A DNA stretch of 64,000 bases, taken from positions 1 through 64,000 of the forward strand of contig NZ_JAFAIX010000012.1 in assembly GCF_019236475.1 (NCBI RefSeq), read 5' to 3'. Source of the stretch: Chitinophaga sp. GTDB lineage: Bacteria; Bacteroidota; Bacteroidia; Chitinophagales; Chitinophagaceae. Both the position numbers and the translations under genes were made by a program. Below, in pieces: positions 1-8,666 of this stretch (the first letter of the stretch is position 1; each line of letters starts with the position of its first letter). A model generated the notes under the pieces. The model saw nothing but the letters and a program-made list of their open reading frames with translations. It ran no database searches and was not told the origin of the DNA.

Positions 1-64
<64 letters not shown>

Positions 65-327
65 AAAGAAGTTGATACCTGACTAATTTCTCTCGAAATC
101 AATCGGATATTTAATTATGTTTAGCTTAAACATTACCTGTGTTTATTTGAATCAAACTATCACTAATTTGATTCGTGCTGTTGTTTCCAATCTTTCAAAG
201 AACTTCGGTTATTTCTAACCTTTCGTAAATGTAAGAGATCCGATCTCAGTGCCCTACTGGCGTACATTTGAAGTATTATGTTGCAAGAACTTTTGTTTTC
301 CGTTTCGCGTCGTTTGCGTTGGGAGTG

Positions 328-358
328 CAAAGGTAAGCAACTTTTTATTTCCACCAAA
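328..358 (-). promoter_or_regulatory. rRNA operon promoter P1 (TTTG-N19-TAnnTTTG)
   Basis: On the minus strand a -33 box TTTG (355-358) is separated by exactly 19 bases from TACCTTTG (328-335), a perfect match to the Bacteroidota sigma-A consensus. Transcription would start near 320, leaving a leader of about 255 bases before 16S. The surrounding 65-616 stretch carries no convincing gene and is read as the rRNA leader and promoter region. Confidence 0.8.
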
Positions 359-513
359 TTTTTCTTGAAAAAATTTTCAAATTTTATTTTTTGTTTCTCT
401 CCTCTCAAACCCAACGCTATCAAGTGATAGCAAAGATACCTATCGAGAAGAAAAAGGTGAAAATGTGATGTCGTAAAGAACTTTGTTGTTGTGCTTTCTA
501 TCAAAGCGGGACG

Positions 514-544
514 CAAAGGTAAGCGGATTTTTGATTCCACCAAC
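514..544 (-). promoter_or_regulatory. rRNA operon promoter P2 (GTTG-N19-TAnnTTTG)
   Basis: A second minus-strand promoter upstream of P1: GTTG (541-544), 19-base spacer, TACCTTTG (514-521). P1 and P2 share the start of the spacer (GTGGAA) as well as the -7 box, so they look like duplicated rRNA promoters 186 bases apart. A weaker third -7 box (TATCTTTG, 431-438) lies between them but has no good -33 box. Confidence 0.7.
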
Positions 545-616
545 TTTTTATTGAAACTATTTTTGACAGAAATACTGAAACGCCCATCAGTAAAGCGTTT
601 CAGCATAGAAAAAATG

Positions 617-1378
617 TTATCTCCCGAAAGCAAAAGGTGTCAATAATCCCTCCGGATAACGCACTTTCATCAAAAACAACCCATGTCCAGGCACTGCAAA
701 ATCTGCATTTGTGCAATCCTTACTCTCTATCGCCGCTCTGAATTCATCCATCGTCAGCTTTCCTCTACCCACCCGTAACATAGTACCAACAAGGCCTCGC
801 ACCATTCCACGCAGAAAACGGTTGGCAGTAACGTTATAGACTACACGCTCTCCATCTACTTTCCAATACGACTCCTCTATTCTACATATAAATGTCCTCA
901 CCTGCGTATTACGCTTCGAGAAGGTGGTGAAATCCTCATACTCCTTTATAATGGTAGCAGCTTCCTGCAAGGCATCTATATTCAACTTATATGGGAAAAA
1001 ATACCCCCGATCCTGCATAAACGGATCTTTGTGGGTATATAAAGTATACTCATAGGATCTACCCAATGCATCAAACCTACTATGCGCATCCATCGGCACT
1101 TCATAAATCTGTCTTAATACTACGTCTTCCGGCAGAATAGCATTGATCTTATATAAGAACTGCGGATGCAGCGGCAAAGCGGTATCAAAATGTAGAAAGT
1201 TCTGCATAGCATTTACACCCGCATCTGTTCTGCTACTTCCGGTACTGGTAATCGTATCCCGGAATAATATACTCAAAGCCCTGTCTACTTCTGCTTGTAC
1301 GGTATGCGCATTTTCCTGAACCTGGAACCCGCTGAAGCGTGCCCCCTTATATGCTACTTCTATAAAGTATCTCTTCAT
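617..1378 (-). CDS. truA: tRNA pseudouridine synthase A
   Basis: Converts uridines 38-40 in the anticodon stem-loop of tRNAs to pseudouridine. The protein begins MKRYFIEVAYKGARFSGFQ, the typical TruA start, and has the SSRTDAGVNA segment carrying the catalytic aspartate, followed by a conserved RGMVR region near the C-terminus. The length of 253 residues fits the family. An in-frame ATG 13 codons upstream exists, but the conserved N-terminus decides for 1378. The stop lies 550 bases from the 16S gene. A terminator of the preceding gene (1394-1429) separates it from the DUF4476 gene, so truA probably has its own promoter; a TACCTTCG box at 1385-1392 is a candidate. Confidence 0.95.
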   Translation of the reverse strand: MKRYFIEVAYKGARFSGFQVQENAHTVQAEVDRALSILFRDTITSTGSSRTDAGVNAMQNFLHFDTALPLHPQFLYKINAILPEDVVLRQIYEVPMDAHSRFDALGRSYEYTLYTHKDPFMQDRGYFFPYKLNIDALQEAATIIKEYEDFTTFSKRNTQVRTFICRIEESYWKVDGERVVYNVTANRFLRGMVRGLVGTMLRVGRGKLTMDEFRAAIESKDCTNADFAVPGHGLFLMKVRYPEGLLTPFAFGR

Positions 1379-1393
1379 ATGGCGCGAAGGTAA

Positions 1394-1429
1394 TACGAAA
1401 AAAATAAGGGGAGACAATCTCCCCTTATT
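1394..1429 (-). terminator. Rho-independent terminator of the DUF4476 gene
   Basis: Perfect 12-bp stem (1403-1414 with 1418-1429, loop CAA). On the minus strand it is followed by a run of seven Ts. It sits 30 bases past the stop codon of the gene ending at 1460. Confidence 0.8.
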
Positions 1430-1459
1430 CTACATATGTTCCACCTAGTTGGTATTGTA

Positions 1460-3061
1460 TTATTTATGCAACATGGCCTTGAAACGGCCTTTGTAATAAT
1501 TATCTGTCAGCACTGATTCCAGCGTACCGTACTTCTCTGTATCGTACGTTTTGCTGTAAGCCATGTCTAGCAAGCGATAGCGCGCGTCTTCCCCTACTAC
1601 CAACTGTGCCAACGTTTTGATCTGGGATGTTTCCATACAGTAATTCCGGCTTTGCTTACGGAAGATATCCAACATTCCTTCGTCGCTACTGGAGGCTACA
1701 AACTTGCGTAACATCTTACGGAAAGTGCCATCATCCATTATATTACCACAATCACTGTTTACCAGGCGTTTGCTGGTGGCTGTATTAGAATTAGTTGGTT
1801 CAGTGGCATTATCAGCGGCCACCACTTCTTCATCGTTCTTATGCTTTTTCTTCCGCGGAGTAGCCTCTACTGGTACACTCGCTTCAGGAACAGCCGCAGG
1901 AACGGATGCTGCAGCAACATCTACATCAGCGTCTGCTGCTCTTTTCTTTTTCTTTCTGGAAGATGCCGGCTCATCGTAAATGGCCACACCATAACCACTA
2001 GTATCAGTAACGATCTCGCCTGTACGAACTTCATTATGCTCTTTCCGTTTCTTTTTTGAAGGAGCTGGCTGTTCATCTGTATTCACAGGAGTTTCTACCG
2101 GCGCCACTGCTACAGGTGCAGTAGTAGCGTTTGATTTATCATCCTGAAATTCTATGAAATCGGGATTGTTCTCTCTTTTCTTTGCGTGCTTAGACTTCTT
2201 AGGAGCTTCTTCTCCATCCGCCTGATTCGCAGCTTTGGCTACATCTGCTGCCGCGGCTTCACTGGCTGCTGTCTTACTTTCATCAGCCATCACAGATGCT
2301 AGCAATGTTTTTTCATCATCGGTTAGCGTACCTCTGTCTTTTCCAGCTTTCCCTTGAGCAACTTCAGATGACGCTGCTGCTGCCGCGGTTTTCTTCCCGG
2401 ACGTAGGTTTCGTAGTCGGAGCTGGTTTTACCTCTTCCACGTCATCTTCCCGGTCGTCTCCACTGACTACTACCTTATCCAATGCAGAAGCAAAAGTATT
2501 ACCTTGGTTCTTTGGCGCAGGCGATTTTTTAATCTGTCCGCCTGTAATGGTGGCTGAATTCCCCAAAGCATTATTTAAGTCTTCTTTCATTTTACCCAAC
2601 ATTTCCTTTGCACTATCCGGCGCTGCTGCTGGTTGCTCCTCTTCTTTTACTTCTTTTACGGCTGTGGCTTTCTCTTCACCCGCTGATGCCAGCAGGTTAT
2701 CAGACTTCAACTCCCCAAAAGACTGCAGGTTGTATAATGTGTACGCATTGGCACTGGCCTTCTTTAATAGAAAGCCCTGGTCTTTCGCAGCAACTTTCAA
2801 ATCAAAGTGCTGCTCTGGCGCTTGATTGCCAGGGAAACCAATGATAATCGGAACAGTTCCGTTACCTAGTTTCGGAATAATGATATAGCCCCTTTCTGTG
2901 GAACTAAGTACGTCCCCATTGTGCTTTACATAGAAGGGTTGCCCCTTTTCACTCTGGATATAAACGTAATAATGCTGCTTCTGTTGACCCTGTACTTTAA
3001 CAAAAGCACTGAGTAACAGGAACAAACATATAGAAATTACTGTCCTGTAATTAAAATGCAT
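1460..3061 (-). CDS. secreted DUF4476 domain protein with basic low-complexity linker
   Basis: Function unknown. Residues 1-26 form a signal peptide (hydrophobic VISICLFLLLSAFVKVQG, then GQQ). The last ~100 residues (about 431-533) match the Bacteroidetes-specific DUF4476 pattern, with a repeated helical F-x-x-x-L module. Between them lies a long Ala/Pro/Glu/Lys-rich linker with four lysine/arginine clusters (KKSKHAKKR, SKKKRKE, SRKKKKR, RKKKHK) between roughly residues 285 and 410. The clusters alternate with acidic stretches, which suggests an unstructured polyampholyte region. Export and a periplasmic or surface location are inferred from the signal peptide. Followed by a clear terminator. 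Confidence 0.75.
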   Translation of the reverse strand: MHFNYRTVISICLFLLLSAFVKVQGQQKQHYYVYIQSEKGQPFYVKHNGDVLSSTERGYIIIPKLGNGTVPIIIGFPGNQAPEQHFDLKVAAKDQGFLLKKASANAYTLYNLQSFGELKSDNLLASAGEEKATAVKEVKEEEQPAAAPDSAKEMLGKMKEDLNNALGNSATITGGQIKKSPAPKNQGNTFASALDKVVVSGDDREDDVEEVKPAPTTKPTSGKKTAAAAASSEVAQGKAGKDRGTLTDDEKTLLASVMADESKTAASEAAAADVAKAANQADGEEAPKKSKHAKKRENNPDFIEFQDDKSNATTAPVAVAPVETPVNTDEQPAPSKKKRKEHNEVRTGEIVTDTSGYGVAIYDEPASSRKKKKRAADADVDVAAASVPAAVPEASVPVEATPRKKKHKNDEEVVAADNATEPTNSNTATSKRLVNSDCGNIMDDGTFRKMLRKFVASSSDEGMLDIFRKQSRNYCMETSQIKTLAQLVVGEDARYRLLDMAYSKTYDTEKYGTLESVLTDNYYKGRFKAMLHK

Positions 3062-3098
3062 ACTTAATTGATGGTATAAAATCTCTCCTGAACAAATA

Positions 3099-3596
3099 TT
3101 ATTCCAGTACGATGAGCACTTCCCCTTTTTCTACTGCTGTACGCTCTGCGACCTTAACTTCTTTTACGATGGCATCTGATACTGCCTTGAAAACATTCTC
3201 CATTTTCATGGCTTCCAGAATTAATACCGGATCACCTTTACTAATAGCCTGCCCTGGGGTTACCAGCACTTTCAGTACAAGTCCTGGCATGGGCGCTTTG
3301 ATATCATTCACCTTGCGAGCCATGGCATCTTTGATACCCATAGCAGCCAGCAGTTGATCAATTGGTTCTTCTATGGTTACTTCGTACTGCTGTTGATTTA
3401 TTTGCAATAATACGGTTTTTGCTTCTCTATCTACCTTTAAAACCTGGGCCTGGTAGCTGTGGCCATCCATCAAAACGCTGTAATCGCCACTTGGGAGCTG
3501 TACAGCAGACCAATCTACTGGCTGGTCATTACTTGTTACCTGCTGTTCCTTATTTACGGTAAAAGAAGCTTTACCATTCACTATTGCTTTAATCAT
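3099..3596 (-). CDS. biotin carboxyl carrier protein-type subunit (biotin/lipoyl domain)
   Basis: Carries covalently bound biotin for an acyl-CoA carboxylase or decarboxylase. The C-terminal ~75 residues form a biotinyl domain beginning KAPMPGLVLKV, with the biotinylation motif EAMKMEN. The N-terminal half resembles the small beta domain of Bacteroidetes acetyl/propionyl-CoA carboxylase carrier subunits. At 165 residues it is a stand-alone carrier. No carboxylase or carboxyltransferase gene lies nearby, so its partner enzyme is encoded elsewhere and the substrate (acetyl-, propionyl- or methylmalonyl-CoA) cannot be assigned. A TATTTTTG -7-like box lies about 30 bases upstream of the start. 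Confidence 0.85.
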   Translation of the reverse strand: MIKAIVNGKASFTVNKEQQVTSNDQPVDWSAVQLPSGDYSVLMDGHSYQAQVLKVDREAKTVLLQINQQQYEVTIEEPIDQLLAAMGIKDAMARKVNDIKAPMPGLVLKVLVTPGQAISKGDPVLILEAMKMENVFKAVSDAIVKEVKVAERTAVEKGEVLIVLE

Positions 3597-3724
3597 ATTT
3601 CTGTTTTAAGGCCTTACGCTAACAAAAATAGCATTTTTAACCACTTACCTCATTTTTGGTCCATTTGTTTAAATTTGGAATTCTTTACTCATTGTAAAGC
3701 TGATATTTATTTTAAATTAATCAT

Positions 3725-6271
3725 ATGAACGAACACCTGAAGCTGTCCTTATTCGGGCTGCTGCTAAGCGGAGCTGCCTGTCTGGGCACCGTAAACCCGA
3801 CCTTTGCCCAGTCCACCACCTTAACCCCGCAAGATTCTGCCCTAAAAATCTATCGCGCCGCTGCCACCAAAATCAACGACCTGGTACATACCAAACTGGA
3901 TGTACACTTTGATTACGGGAAACGTTACCTCTATGGTAAAGCATGGATTACCCTGAAACCACATTTCTACCACACCGACTCCCTGACCCTCGATGCCAAA
4001 GGCATGGATATTAAGGAAGTGGCGATCGAAGTAAACGGCAAGAATGTTCCCCTGAAATACCGGTACGACAACATGCAGTTGTTTATCGAACTAAATAAAA
4101 CTTATACCCCCAACGATAAATACACTGTCTTTATCAGCTATACCGCCAAACCGAATGAGGTGAAAGTAAAAGGCAGTGCAGCGATTTCTGATGCAAAAGG
4201 CTTGTACTTCATCAATCCAGATGGTACAGAACCGAATAAGCCTACGCAGATCTGGACACAAGGAGAAACAGAAAGCTCCTCTGTATGGTTCCCTACTATC
4301 GATAAAACCAACCAGAAAACTACCGAGGAAATCAGCATGACGGTAGAGAAAAAATATGTGACCCTCTCTAATGGTAAACTCGTTAGCCAGAAACACAATG
4401 CGGATGGCACCCGTACAGATACCTGGAAAATGGATCTCCCGCACGCACCTTATCTGTTTATGATGGCTGTAGGCGACTACGCTATCGTGAAAGATTCCTG
4501 GAAAGGTAAGGAGGTGAATTACTACCTGGAGAAACCATATGAAAAATATGCGAAAGCCATTTTCGGTAATACTCCGGAAATGCTCACTTTCTATTCCAAT
4601 ATCCTGGGTTATGAATATCCATGGGTGAAATATTCCCAGATCACTGCCCGTGACTATGTTTCCGGTGCCATGGAAAACACGACCGCTACCTTGCACGGTG
4701 AGTTCATGCAGAAAACAGACCGGGAGCTACTTGATAACAATAACAAAAACGAAACCGTTATCGCCCACGAACTCTTTCACCATTGGTTCGGCGATCTCGC
4801 TACCGCTAAATCCTGGAGTAACCTGACTGTAAATGAATCATTCGCAGATTACAGTGAATATCTCTGGCTGGAACACAAATACGGTAAAGATGCGGCTGAT
4901 GAGCACTTACTGGACAACGCCAATCAATATATGCAAATGGCGCAGTACAGCGGTGATAAAGATCTCGTAAGATTCCATTATGCCGATAAAGAAGATATGT
5001 TCGACCAGATTACTTACCAAAAAGGCGGCTGCATTCTCCATATGCTTCGCAATGCAGTAGGTGATTCTGCCTTCTTCAAATCGCTCAATCATTACCTGAA
5101 AACAAATGCTTTCAAAGCTACGGAAGCACATCAGTTGCGCCTGGCCTTTGAAGAAGTAACGGGAAGAGATATGAACTGGTTCTTCAACCAATGGTATTTC
5201 GGTCAGGGTATACCACAACTGGACATCAGCTATAAATATGCTCCTGGAAAAGTAACTGTATTGCTGCAACAGATTCAAAAAGGTGATAAAACCTGGCAGT
5301 TACCAATGGCGATTGATGTTTATGTCAATGGCAATAAAACACGTCACAACGTGTTCATGCAGAACAAAATTGATTCATTCACCTTCCAAGTGGCCGCTAA
5401 ACCAGATCTCGTAAACGTAGATGCGGAAAAAGTAATACTTGCGAAGAAAGATGATCACAGAGACTTCAGTACCTATGCTTATCAATATGCCCATGCTCCT
5501 TTGTACATGGACAGACGCTATGCTATTGAAGCAGCACTGGACGCACAAACCACCAATCCGGATGCGTTGAAAGTCCTGCAAGCAGCCCTGAATGATAAGT
5601 TTGCTGGCCTTCGTCAACTGACTGCTGATAGGCTGAAAGTAGGCAATGAATCCGTAAGAAACGCTACCATTGCGGGCCTGGTAAAAATGGCCAAAGAAGA
5701 TAAAAACGCGCTCGCCAAAGCCGCTGCCATCAGAAAACTGGGTACACTGAAAGACAAACAGTATATCCCTATTTTTGAAGCTGCCACTAAAGACCTGTCT
5801 TATGGCGTAGAAGGCGCAGCTCTGGAAGCGTTGGCCGAGTTGGATATCGACAAAGCTTATACGATCGCCAAATCGCTTCAGCAGGATGCTAAAGGCGGGC
5901 TGGTGAATAGTATCACCCAGATTTATGCGAAAAAAGGAAATGAAGCTGATTTGAATTTCGTTGCCAATAAATTCGACGAAACAACTGGGCAGGATAAACT
6001 GAATGCCGCATTTGAATATCTCGGATTCCTGGCCAATATCAACAATACGCCTGCTGTTATTAAAGGTGTAGACCAGATTCAAGCCATGACGGTTGTGTTT
6101 AAAAATGCCATGGTAAACAGATATATCTCCAACTGGATGGAGCAGATTGCTACTAACAAGAATGAAGCCGGAAAGAAAGCTTCTGGAACGCAGCAGCAAG
6201 ACCTCCTCAAACAGGCCGAGTACCTAAACCAGAAGGCTAAAGAGATCAAGAATGGTGCAACCACTGACTAA
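3725..6271 (+). CDS. M1 family zinc aminopeptidase, exported
   Basis: Removes N-terminal amino acids from peptides. The exopeptidase motif GAMEN is at residues 314-318. The zinc site HELFHH at 348-353 has its third ligand E371 18 residues on (NESF), the exact M1 spacing. An N-terminal signal peptide (hydrophobic FGLLLSGAACLG, then TFAQS) implies export to the periplasm or outer surface. After the catalytic domain the C-terminal third (about 590-848) is helical and HEAT-like, as in other large bacterial M1 enzymes. At 848 residues the length is normal. Monocistronic: it is flanked by oppositely oriented genes and ends at a strong hairpin. Confidence 0.95.
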   Translation: MNEHLKLSLFGLLLSGAACLGTVNPTFAQSTTLTPQDSALKIYRAAATKINDLVHTKLDVHFDYGKRYLYGKAWITLKPHFYHTDSLTLDAKGMDIKEVAIEVNGKNVPLKYRYDNMQLFIELNKTYTPNDKYTVFISYTAKPNEVKVKGSAAISDAKGLYFINPDGTEPNKPTQIWTQGETESSSVWFPTIDKTNQKTTEEISMTVEKKYVTLSNGKLVSQKHNADGTRTDTWKMDLPHAPYLFMMAVGDYAIVKDSWKGKEVNYYLEKPYEKYAKAIFGNTPEMLTFYSNILGYEYPWVKYSQITARDYVSGAMENTTATLHGEFMQKTDRELLDNNNKNETVIAHELFHHWFGDLATAKSWSNLTVNESFADYSEYLWLEHKYGKDAADEHLLDNANQYMQMAQYSGDKDLVRFHYADKEDMFDQITYQKGGCILHMLRNAVGDSAFFKSLNHYLKTNAFKATEAHQLRLAFEEVTGRDMNWFFNQWYFGQGIPQLDISYKYAPGKVTVLLQQIQKGDKTWQLPMAIDVYVNGNKTRHNVFMQNKIDSFTFQVAAKPDLVNVDAEKVILAKKDDHRDFSTYAYQYAHAPLYMDRRYAIEAALDAQTTNPDALKVLQAALNDKFAGLRQLTADRLKVGNESVRNATIAGLVKMAKEDKNALAKAAAIRKLGTLKDKQYIPIFEAATKDLSYGVEGAALEALAELDIDKAYTIAKSLQQDAKGGLVNSITQIYAKKGNEADLNFVANKFDETTGQDKLNAAFEYLGFLANINNTPAVIKGVDQIQAMTVVFKNAMVNRYISNWMEQIATNKNEAGKKASGTQQQDLLKQAEYLNQKAKEIKNGATTD

Positions 6272-6305
6272 TTCTTGTTTGCTATACAAGTAAAAGGCTA
6301 TATCA

Positions 6306-6358
6306 AAAAATAAGAAAGGGAAATGACGTCTGCGATGTCATTTCCCTTTCTTATTTTT
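6306..6358. terminator. bidirectional terminator between convergent genes
   Basis: Perfect 22-bp stem (6306-6327 with 6337-6358) with a 9-base loop. A-rich and T-rich flanks give a U tract on both strands. It lies between the M1 aminopeptidase stop (6271) and the DUF1835 gene stop (6373). Confidence 0.9.
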
Positions 6359-6372
6359 TCCTTTGAGCAAAT

Positions 6373-7290
6373 TTAATCGATCGCTACTAACCGCTGTAAT
6401 GTCTTGCTCCAACGCCATGGACTGGTTTTGAGACGAACGCCCCCTATCCAGCGATGTTCCATGGATGCGTAATCCAGGTAATTTTCTTCATTGGCCAATA
6501 TCTCTGAGCCGAGGGAAGTAATACGTAGCATTTGATCCTCTTGTTCCAGCACGCCTGCTTTAATCATTCGATTCACCATAATATCTAGCTGGAAATCTCC
6601 GAAACCATAGATGGGCATAGAATCCCAGAATAATTTATACAGATCATACCAACGGTAGTTACCCAATTCCAGCCGTTGTAGGAAGAATTCCTGGATAATA
6701 CTCAACCCGTTGTTAATATCTGGGAATCTGGGAAGTTGTGCTGCGATAGCGGTATTGAGATGGGTGAGACGACCGGTATTGAATTTGGCAAATAACTCCA
6801 ATGCTTGAGGCGTGTCCAGGCAATAAGCGTCCCAGGCGTCGTCAGCGATTTCGAGGTCGCCGGGAGTGAGTTGGACACGGGAATCCAGCAGTTGATTGAA
6901 GGTATTGGCTTCAGTATGTTTAGGAAGATCTACTAGAGAAATGAGGGGCAGGTCTTTAAACCGTTGCCGGATGAGGTGAATGATGAAGATGAGGTTAAAT
7001 TGGCAGAATACATCATAGTCGAACCAGAGGATGATTTCAGCAGGAAAGGAACTGGAGGGTTTTAATTTCTCCAGTTCCTTCACTACTTGTGTATAATAAG
7101 ATTTTTGATCTATTCCGTAATGGAATTCGAGGTGTTTGGCCCTGCTTGTAAAGAACAGTTCAGGGTCTTTGGTATTTTTGGCTTTGCCTTCGCAGATGAA
7201 TTCCCTGCATACAACAGGTTCGCCGGGCACTTCACTTTGCCTGAAAGCGGTAAGGGAAGCATCTCCATTCAGCACATGCAGGTATGACAT
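6373..7290 (-). CDS. DUF1835 domain-containing protein
   Basis: Function not established. The N-terminus (LHVLNGDASLTAF, then VVCREFICEGK) matches the DUF1835 pattern of an LHxxNGDS-like start followed by WRExLxxG. The rest is about 305 residues with an acidic IILWFDYDVFCQFNL core, and it ends with a winged-helix-like segment. The ATG at 7290 is chosen because the upstream extension is an artefact: it reads the complement of the neighbouring glycine-rich repeat and is almost entirely Arg/Trp. The start lies 26 bases after the stop of the TPM-domain gene at 7317, so it may be the last gene of the lemA transcript. Confidence 0.75.
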   Translation of the reverse strand: MSYLHVLNGDASLTAFRQSEVPGEPVVCREFICEGKAKNTKDPELFFTSRAKHLEFHYGIDQKSYYTQVVKELEKLKPSSSFPAEIILWFDYDVFCQFNLIFIIHLIRQRFKDLPLISLVDLPKHTEANTFNQLLDSRVQLTPGDLEIADDAWDAYCLDTPQALELFAKFNTGRLTHLNTAIAAQLPRFPDINNGLSIIQEFFLQRLELGNYRWYDLYKLFWDSMPIYGFGDFQLDIMVNRMIKAGVLEQEDQMLRITSLGSEILANEENYLDYASMEHRWIGGVRLKTSPWRWSKTLQRLVAID

Positions 7291-7316
7291 AAATAATTCT
7301 GATTTTTTTAAGTAGA

Positions 7317-8096
7317 CTACCAGCTTCCGCTTGCACCACCGCCACCGCCGGAACCGCCTCCGAATCCGCCGAAGCCACCGCCTCCGCCACCACCGGACCA
7401 ACCTCCGCCGCCACCGCCGCCGAAGCCGCCCATACCACCGATCACAGGCCATATCCAGCCTCCTCTGCGATTATAGGTTGTTCCAGAGCCGCCACCGCCG
7501 CCACCTCCACCTCTGGTGAAGAGAGAGATAACGATAACGATCATAATGATGATGATAAACAGTACACCGGGGCTGATTCCTGGTTGACTTTTCCTAGGAT
7601 CGGCTTTGTATTCCCCCGCCATAGCTTTGATAACGCTGGAAGTAGCATCGTCTAAGCCCTGATAGTAATGGCCTTCCCGGAATGCCGGTTGGATATCATT
7701 CCTGATAATCTGGTTTGCTAATGCATCAGGAAGAGGGCCTTCTGCTCCATATCCAGTTTCTATCCTGATCTTTCTGTCATTAACAGCAACAAGAATCAGG
7801 ACTCCATTGTTCTTTCCTTTTGACCCAATTCCCCAGTCTCTCAGTATTTTCAGGGAAACCTGGCTGATATCATAATCGCCTACTGATTTGATGATAACGA
7901 CAGCGATTTGAGTGGAGGTACTGTCGTTATAAGCGACGAGTTTACGTTCCAATGCTTCGTCTTCATCTTTCAGCAATACGCCAGCAAAGTCATTTACCAG
8001 TGTGGGAGGATTAGGCCTTGGCGGGATATTCTGTGCCTTTGCCAGCAATCCCGTCAGTAGAAACAGTATCGGTAAAAACCAACGTAATATCCTCAT
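7317..8096 (-). CDS. TPM domain protein with glycine-rich tail (YgcG-like)
   Basis: Membrane-associated TPM-domain protein; the family is linked in other species to photosystem repair or acid phosphatase activity, but no role is known here. Residues 1-21 are a signal peptide. Residues ~30-160 are the TPM domain (LVNDFAGVLL start, QIAVVIIKSVGDYDI, then NGVLILVAVNDRKIRIETGYG). One transmembrane helix (VLFIIIIMIVIVISLF) follows near residue 185, then a tail almost wholly of Gly with some Ser/Trp (FGGGGGGGWSGG). This order equals E. coli YgcG. It lies in the order lemA, TPM, TPM, a frequent LemA/TPM association. Confidence 0.88.
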   Translation of the reverse strand: MRILRWFLPILFLLTGLLAKAQNIPPRPNPPTLVNDFAGVLLKDEDEALERKLVAYNDSTSTQIAVVIIKSVGDYDISQVSLKILRDWGIGSKGKNNGVLILVAVNDRKIRIETGYGAEGPLPDALANQIIRNDIQPAFREGHYYQGLDDATSSVIKAMAGEYKADPRKSQPGISPGVLFIIIIMIVIVISLFTRGGGGGGGGSGTTYNRRGGWIWPVIGGMGGFGGGGGGGWSGGGGGGGFGGFGGGSGGGGGASGSW

Positions 8097-8134
8097 TGTA
8101 TACAGCTAAAAACGTTTTATAAAGTGTGGCCTAT

Positions 8135-8590
8135 CTATCTGCCGAAGACGATATCATCCGGTAGTTCGTTAGTATCGTCAGCTTCATGAGGGAAATGTGT
8201 ACGGAGGGATTCTCCAATTTCGCGGATACATTCTTCAATGCCTTCGATGACATGTGCATCACGGAAATGTTTGAGGAGGAGATGTGCTTCCTTTACCCAG
8301 AAATCGTCTCCTACTTTATCATGAATGCCTTGATCTCCCAGGATGGCAAACTGCTTGTCTTTGATGGCCACATATACCAAAACGCCATTGCGTTGTTTTG
8401 TTTTCTCCATGCCGAGCGAGAGGAAAGCCTCTCTGGCTCTGTCCATGGGGTCTACATATTTGCAATGACTTTCAACAAATAATCTGATTTCTCCGGAGGT
8501 AAGTCTTTCTGCCCCACGGATCGCCTGCACAAGTCTATTCTTCTCCGACTCAGAAAAAATTTCTTTTCGTTTAAATGGGAAAATCCGCAT
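8135..8590 (-). CDS. TPM domain-containing protein, cytoplasmic type
   Basis: A second, shorter TPM-domain protein of 151 residues without signal peptide or transmembrane segment. The domain spans almost the entire chain: SGEIRLFVESHC, then NGVLVYVAIKDKQFAILGDQGI and a helical C-terminus. It lies 38 bases upstream of the larger TPM gene and 76 bases after lemA, separated from lemA by a GC-rich stem-loop (8618-8640). Probably works with LemA and the YgcG-like protein as one membrane-associated module; biochemical function unknown. Confidence 0.8.
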   Translation of the reverse strand: MRIFPFKRKEIFSESEKNRLVQAIRGAERLTSGEIRLFVESHCKYVDPMDRAREAFLSLGMEKTKQRNGVLVYVAIKDKQFAILGDQGIHDKVGDDFWVKEAHLLLKHFRDAHVIEGIEECIREIGESLRTHFPHEADDTNELPDDIVFGR

Positions 8591-8617
8591 TGATGAAGGA
8601 TTTAAATCGGAGAGATC

Positions 8618-8640
8618 ATCCCCGCCGATTAAGCGGGGAT
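8618..8640 (-). other. intercistronic stem-loop between lemA and TPM genes
   Basis: 8-bp GC-rich stem ATCCCCGC / GCGGGGAT (8618-8625 with 8633-8640). No T-run follows on the minus strand, so it is more likely an mRNA-stabilising or processing hairpin protecting the lemA 3' end than a terminator. Confidence 0.5.
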
Positions 8641-8666
8641 TGCCTCAATAAAAAGGTGAGCTAGTA

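Noticed and set aside
163-633. minus-strand 156-residue open frame across the rRNA leader
   Set aside because: It contains two rRNA promoters and overlaps the truA 3' end; the sequence has no family resemblance.
1704-1979. plus-strand open frame opposite the DUF4476 gene
   Set aside because: Ser/Ala/Thr and Phe runs are the complement of the Lys/Ala-rich linker; a shadow frame.
7291-7452. 54-residue Arg/Trp-rich N-terminal extension of the DUF1835 protein
   Set aside because: It reads a shifted frame of the glycine-repeat region of the TPM gene and has no protein-like composition; the conserved start is at 7290.
7331-7519. plus-strand Arg/His-rich open frame
   Set aside because: Complement of the glycine codons in the YgcG-like tail; a composition artefact.
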